From a bacterium (GTDB taxonomy: Bacteria > Margulisbacteria > Marinamargulisbacteria > JAAEMD01): a stretch of DNA of 19,015 nt. The first letter of the stretch is position 1. Every line of letters begins with the position of its first letter. The DNA lies in NCBI GenBank assembly GCA_024225875.1, contig JAAEMD010000225.1:1-19015 (forward strand), in the 5' to 3' direction. The position numbers and the translations under genes are program-made. The notes beneath the pieces are model-generated. The model searched no databases. It was not told the DNA's origin and worked only from the letters and a program-made list of their open reading frames with translations. Positions 16,878-19,015 of this stretch are shown here, piece after piece.

Positions 16878-17231
16878 TGTTGAAAATAAACCTGATTATT
16901 TTATGGTTTTATATAATAAACAATATTTTATCATAACCAGAATACCACAGTTAGATCTTAAGATAGCTTTGCTGCGGGACTATACCTTGTTCAGCATATA
17001 TTTTTTCTATGATTTACTTTAAGCTCAAACTGATCCTGTGGAAAATGAGAAGCTGTAAACAGCAGTGTTTCAGCACGAAAAGTTAGATAAGAAAGTACAA
17101 AACAGATACTCATAATTTCTTGTCAGATAATACATATCCCTGGCTATCTGAGAGAATAGTTTGAATTTTTTCTGGAATAAAATATCAGTTAACCTGATTA
17201 GCTCAGGCAATTAAATCCAGTTACTTTGTCT
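16878..17231. other. non-coding stretch, no recognisable feature
   Basis: About 350 bp between element copy 5 and the cspA terminator. All frames are broken by stops. There is no tRNA, strong promoter or ribosome site. The only structure noted is a 5-bp hairpin, CCTGA-TTAGC-TCAGG (17193-17207). It may be gene debris or insertion-prone spacer. Confidence 0.5.
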
Positions 17232-17274
17232 TAAATAAAAAAGGTGTCCAAAAAATATTTTATCAGACACCTTT
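17232..17274 (-). terminator. rho-independent terminator of the cold-shock gene
   Basis: On the - strand AAAGGTGTC (17274-17266) and GACACCTTT (17248-17240) form a 9-bp stem around a 17-nt loop, followed by TTTATTT. It starts 33 bp after the cspA stop codon. Confidence 0.8.
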
Positions 17275-17306
17275 GACCACTTTCAAAAAAGTAACAACTA
17301 TTTATA

Positions 17307-17519
17307 CTAGTTGTCAGGTTCTACGTTTTTAGCTTCGGCACCTTTTGCGCCATCAACAGCTTCAAAAGTTACATTTTCACCTTCTTTTAGAGTTTTGAAA
17401 CCTTCTTTATTAATAGAAGAGTAATGAACAAAGTATTCTTTATTATCATCAGCTTTGATAAATCCATAACCCTTCTCCGAAAACCATTTGACCTGGCCGG
17501 ACTTTTTTTCACTTCCCAT
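17307..17519 (-). CDS. cold-shock-domain protein (CspA family)
   Basis: A small single-stranded RNA/DNA-binding OB-fold protein that keeps mRNA unfolded, usually cytoplasmic and abundant. It is 70 aa. RNP1 reads KGYGFI (about 16-21) after GQVKWFSE. RNP2 reads YFVHYSSI, where VFVHFSAI is commoner. The C-terminal NVTFEAVDGAKGAEAKNV is typical. The ribosome site AGAGGTG precedes the ATG at good spacing. The predicted leader is only about 25 nt, so it lacks the long cold-responsive 5' UTR of E. coli cspA. It may therefore be a constitutive paralogue. A monocistronic unit with its own promoter and terminator. Confidence 0.95.
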   Translation of the reverse strand: MGSEKKSGQVKWFSEKGYGFIKADDNKEYFVHYSSINKEGFKTLKEGENVTFEAVDGAKGAEAKNVEPDN

Positions 17520-17551
17520 TGCTGCACCTCTATATTTATTTTATTACTTTC

Positions 17552-17580
17552 ATTGTATTTTAATAAATATATCATTTCAA
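17552..17580 (-). promoter_or_regulatory. promoter of the cold-shock gene
   Basis: On the - strand TTGAAA (17580-17575) and TACAAT (17557-17552) are 17 bp apart. Transcription would begin near 17545, giving a leader of about 25 nt that contains the AGAGGTG ribosome site. Confidence 0.7.
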
Positions 17581-17761
17581 GAACAATCTACTTATCAAAC
17601 ATGTTAAATTTTACCACATTATTATTTAAAGTATAGCATCCTATTTTTTATTCATTAAAATATGATCGTTTTGTTCTTAATGTTCTTCGGGTGCTGAACT
17701 TAATATAGATGTGCAATAATTTATAAAATCAAAGCCAGATACTGTTTAACATAACTTAACT

Positions 17762-17779
17762 ATGGTAGTTTATTACCAT
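17762..17779. promoter_or_regulatory. inverted repeat upstream of the HTH-rdgB gene (possible operator)
   Basis: ATGGTA-GTTTAT-TACCAT, a perfect 6+6 bp dyad ending 46 bp before the start codon. The downstream protein has an N-terminal DNA-binding-type helix-turn-helix, so autoregulation at this site is possible. Nothing in the sequence proves it. Confidence 0.3.
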
Positions 17780-17786
17780 TAATTAG

Positions 17787-17814
17787 TTAAAAACAGGCTT
17801 ATATGCTGTATCAT
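17787..17814 (+). promoter_or_regulatory. possible promoter of the HTH-rdgB gene
   Basis: TTAAAA (17787-17792) and TATCAT (17809-17814) at 16 bp spacing. Transcription would begin around 17821, leaving almost no leader before the ATG at 17826. That fits the absence of any Shine-Dalgarno. Hexamer matches are only moderate. Confidence 0.3.
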
Positions 17815-17825
17815 TGTAAAATAAA

Positions 17826-18677
17826 ATGGACGAATCAGTGAAAGAACTACCAGATAAGAGCAGGCTTCAACGTATGGATAAAGCAGAAAAATCGGATTTT
17901 AAGTATGAAGTATTATACTTTGCCAGCAGGCTCGGTATTAAACAGGCTGCTAATAAATATGGTGTCGCTACCTGCCAGGTAAAGAAATGGCAGGAAGAAT
18001 ACGTATCCGATGCTTTACCAGTACTAAAAGAAAATACCACTGCCAATAAAATAAAAATTGTTGTTTCATCAAATAACCAGAACAAAATCAGAGAAATAAA
18101 AGACGTCTTTGAAGGTTTAAACTGTGAGGTACTTTCATATTTTGACATCTTAAAAAAAAGGGTAGAGGTAGTTGAAGATGGCAATACCTTTGAGGAAAAT
18201 GCTGTAAAGAAATTAATTAACCTGCCAGATCCTGAGTCTTATATATGTCTGGCAGATGATTCTGGTCTGAAAATTGAAAGTTTAAACGGGGCTCCAGGTA
18301 TTAATTCAGCACGTTATGCAGGAGCAAAGGCAACAAAAAAACAGCTGTGCGAGAAAATCCTGCTTGAGATGACTGATAAAAAGAACCGGGCTGCTTGTTT
18401 TATCACAGTAATTGCCCTCAGGTTTCCGGACACAACTATCAAGATAGTAACAGGTCAGATTGAAGGTGAAATCACTAAAGAAATGCGTGGCAGCAATGGC
18501 TTTGGCTATGATTCTATTTTTAAGCCGGATGGCTATGGTGTAACACTTGCTGAAATGTCAGCAGAACATAAAAATAAAATAAGCCATCGCTATAAGGCCC
18601 TTATGGAAGCTGATCATGAAATCGTTAAGTTTATCAAAAACAGCCTGGTTGATAACGAGCCCTTAACGGATGCCTGA
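17826..18677 (+). CDS. HTH domain fused to RdgB/HAM1-type (d)ITP/XTP pyrophosphatase
   Basis: The C-terminal part (about 76-275) is an inosine/xanthosine triphosphate pyrophosphatase that cleans non-canonical purines from the nucleotide pool. Motifs: SSNNQNKIREIK, EDGNTFEENA (117-126), LADDSGLKIESLNGAPG with catalytic Asp144/145, ARYAG, FGYDSIFKP and the substrate-binding KNKISHRYKAL. RdgB is normally ~200 aa. This protein is 283 aa because of an N-terminal extension whose residues about 24-60 look like a transposase- or homeodomain-type helix-turn-helix (FASRLGIKQAANKYGV, then VKKWQEEY). From Met17 through residue 180 there is no in-frame ATG, GTG or TTG, so the enzyme cannot be started separately. 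The start is Met1 or Met17, and neither has a Shine-Dalgarno. Enzyme identity is sure. The role of the HTH is unknown. Confidence 0.9.
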   Translation: MDESVKELPDKSRLQRMDKAEKSDFKYEVLYFASRLGIKQAANKYGVATCQVKKWQEEYVSDALPVLKENTTANKIKIVVSSNNQNKIREIKDVFEGLNCEVLSYFDILKKRVEVVEDGNTFEENAVKKLINLPDPESYICLADDSGLKIESLNGAPGINSARYAGAKATKKQLCEKILLEMTDKKNRAACFITVIALRFPDTTIKIVTGQIEGEITKEMRGSNGFGYDSIFKPDGYGVTLAEMSAEHKNKISHRYKALMEADHEIVKFIKNSLVDNEPLTDA

Positions 18678-18720
18678 TATTTCTTAACAGGCGTATCAAG
18701 GGATCTTAATCCAGCTGGGC

Positions 18721-18747
18721 CCTGGATATTAAAATTCAAATATCAGG
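18721..18747 (+). terminator. hairpin after rdgB
   Basis: CCTGGATATT (18721-18730) pairs with AATATCAGG (18739-18747), with one bulged G and an 8-base loop, 44 bp after the stop. Only TTCTT follows, so termination would be weak. Confidence 0.35.
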
Positions 18748-18750
18748 TTC

Positions 18751-18779
18751 TTGATAAAAACAGAAAATAATTTTATTAT
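18751..18779 (+). promoter_or_regulatory. probable tRNA-Pro promoter
   Basis: TTGATA (18751-18756) and TATTAT (18774-18779) with 17 bp spacing. The predicted start near 18786 is about 59 nt before the mature tRNA-Pro 5' end, so the primary transcript would include the hairpin at 18804-18837. Confidence 0.55.
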
Positions 18780-18803
18780 ATTTCACTACTTACTTCATGT
18801 AAG

Positions 18804-18837
18804 TAAAAGAGGTATTAACGGGTAAATACCTCTTTTA
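18804..18837 (+). terminator. 13-bp hairpin between rdgB and tRNA-Pro
   Basis: TAAAAGAGGTATT and AATACCTCTTTTA form a perfect 13-bp stem with loop AACGGGTA. The stem's 3' arm ends in TTTTA, with no further T run. It could end rdgB transcription, act as a leader structure or attenuator of the tRNA transcript, or guide 5' processing. It ends 7 nt before the tRNA. Confidence 0.55.
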
Positions 18838-18844
18838 TGGATGT

Positions 18845-18922
18845 CGGGGTGTAGCGCAGCCCGGTTAGCGCACCTGTTTTGGGAACAGGGGGTCGATAGT
18901 TCAAATCTATTCACCCCGACCA
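18845..18922 (+). tRNA. tRNA-Pro (anticodon UGG)
   Basis: 78 nt including an encoded CCA. The acceptor CGGGGTG pairs with CACCCCG. The anticodon stem CCTGT/ACAGG encloses loop TTTGGGA, giving UGG. The T arm GATAG-TTCAAAT-CTATT is AU-rich with one G-U pair. A strong terminator follows. Confidence 0.97.
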
Positions 18923-18940
18923 TTTTTTTAGTTGAAATTC

Positions 18941-18970
18941 AGCCCCAAAATGGGGCTTTTTTTGTTTTTT
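18941..18970 (+). terminator. rho-independent terminator after tRNA-Pro
   Basis: AGCCCCA-AAA-TGGGGCT, a 7-bp stem with a 3-nt loop, followed directly by TTTTTTTGTTTTTT. It begins 18 bp after the tRNA 3' end. Confidence 0.9.
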
Positions 18971-19015
18971 GAGACTGGTTGTCTTTTTTGCTTCGTGATT
19001 AGTTTGTTATTGAAT

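Noticed and set aside
16878..17231. Possible transposase remnant between the tandem elements and cspA
   Set aside because: Frames are too broken and no motif of any transposase family can be recognised.

Overview
This is an AT-rich bacterial chromosome segment made almost entirely of housekeeping genes. Arg codons are often AGA/AGG and Ile is often ATA. The presence of HydF and HydG, which mature [FeFe]-hydrogenase, points to an anaerobic, hydrogen-metabolising fermenter. The phylum cannot be fixed from sequence alone. A Bacteroidetes-type 'alternative' GlmU, a CIRCE/HrcA-type groESL promoter, a GGM-tailed GroEL and a mix of strong and absent Shine-Dalgarno sites are compatible with several low-GC or candidate anaerobic phyla. 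I found no phage, CRISPR, defence, secretion or antibiotic-resistance locus.

Layout. Bases 1-385 hold a 7-bp tandem array (1-58), the first of five copies of a short inverted-repeat element (75-192), and a possible promoter. A + strand pair follows: a GlmU-like sugar nucleotidyltransferase/acetyltransferase overlapping glucose-6-phosphate isomerase (386-3224). Facing it is a - strand operon, accB-recJ-rel (7746-3405), whose genes are joined by two ATGA stop/start overlaps. Divergent from accB is aroA (7866-9188). Then come element copy 3 and hisD (9416-10702), a 22-codon ORF with a strong ribosome site (10798-10866), and tRNA-Leu(UAA) on the - strand (11079-11167). Next is groES-groEL (11683-13680) behind a TTGACG/TATAAA promoter with an imperfect CIRCE operator. 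hydF (+, 13859-15058) and hydG (-, 15176-16555) converge. Two tandem element copies (16580-16877) and about 350 bp of unassigned sequence lead to a cold-shock protein gene (-, 17307-17519). The window ends with an unusual rdgB gene (17826-18677) and tRNA-Pro(UGG) with its terminator.

How the genes fit together. GlmU-like protein and Pgi sit on the hexose-phosphate to UDP-GlcNAc route of wall precursor synthesis. accB (fatty acids), recJ (repair) and rel ((p)ppGpp) are translationally coupled housekeeping functions. aroA and hisD are lone representatives of aromatic and histidine synthesis. GroES/GroEL form the chaperonin. HydF/HydG build the H-cluster, although hydE and the hydrogenase itself lie outside the window.

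Most interesting points. (1) The RdgB/HAM1-type (d)ITP pyrophosphatase carries an N-terminal transposase-like helix-turn-helix, and there is no usable start codon between the two domains, so they must be made as one protein. (2) A family of ~100-118 bp MITE-like elements occurs only between genes, all five copies in the same orientation. One copy appears to supply the -35 box of hisD.
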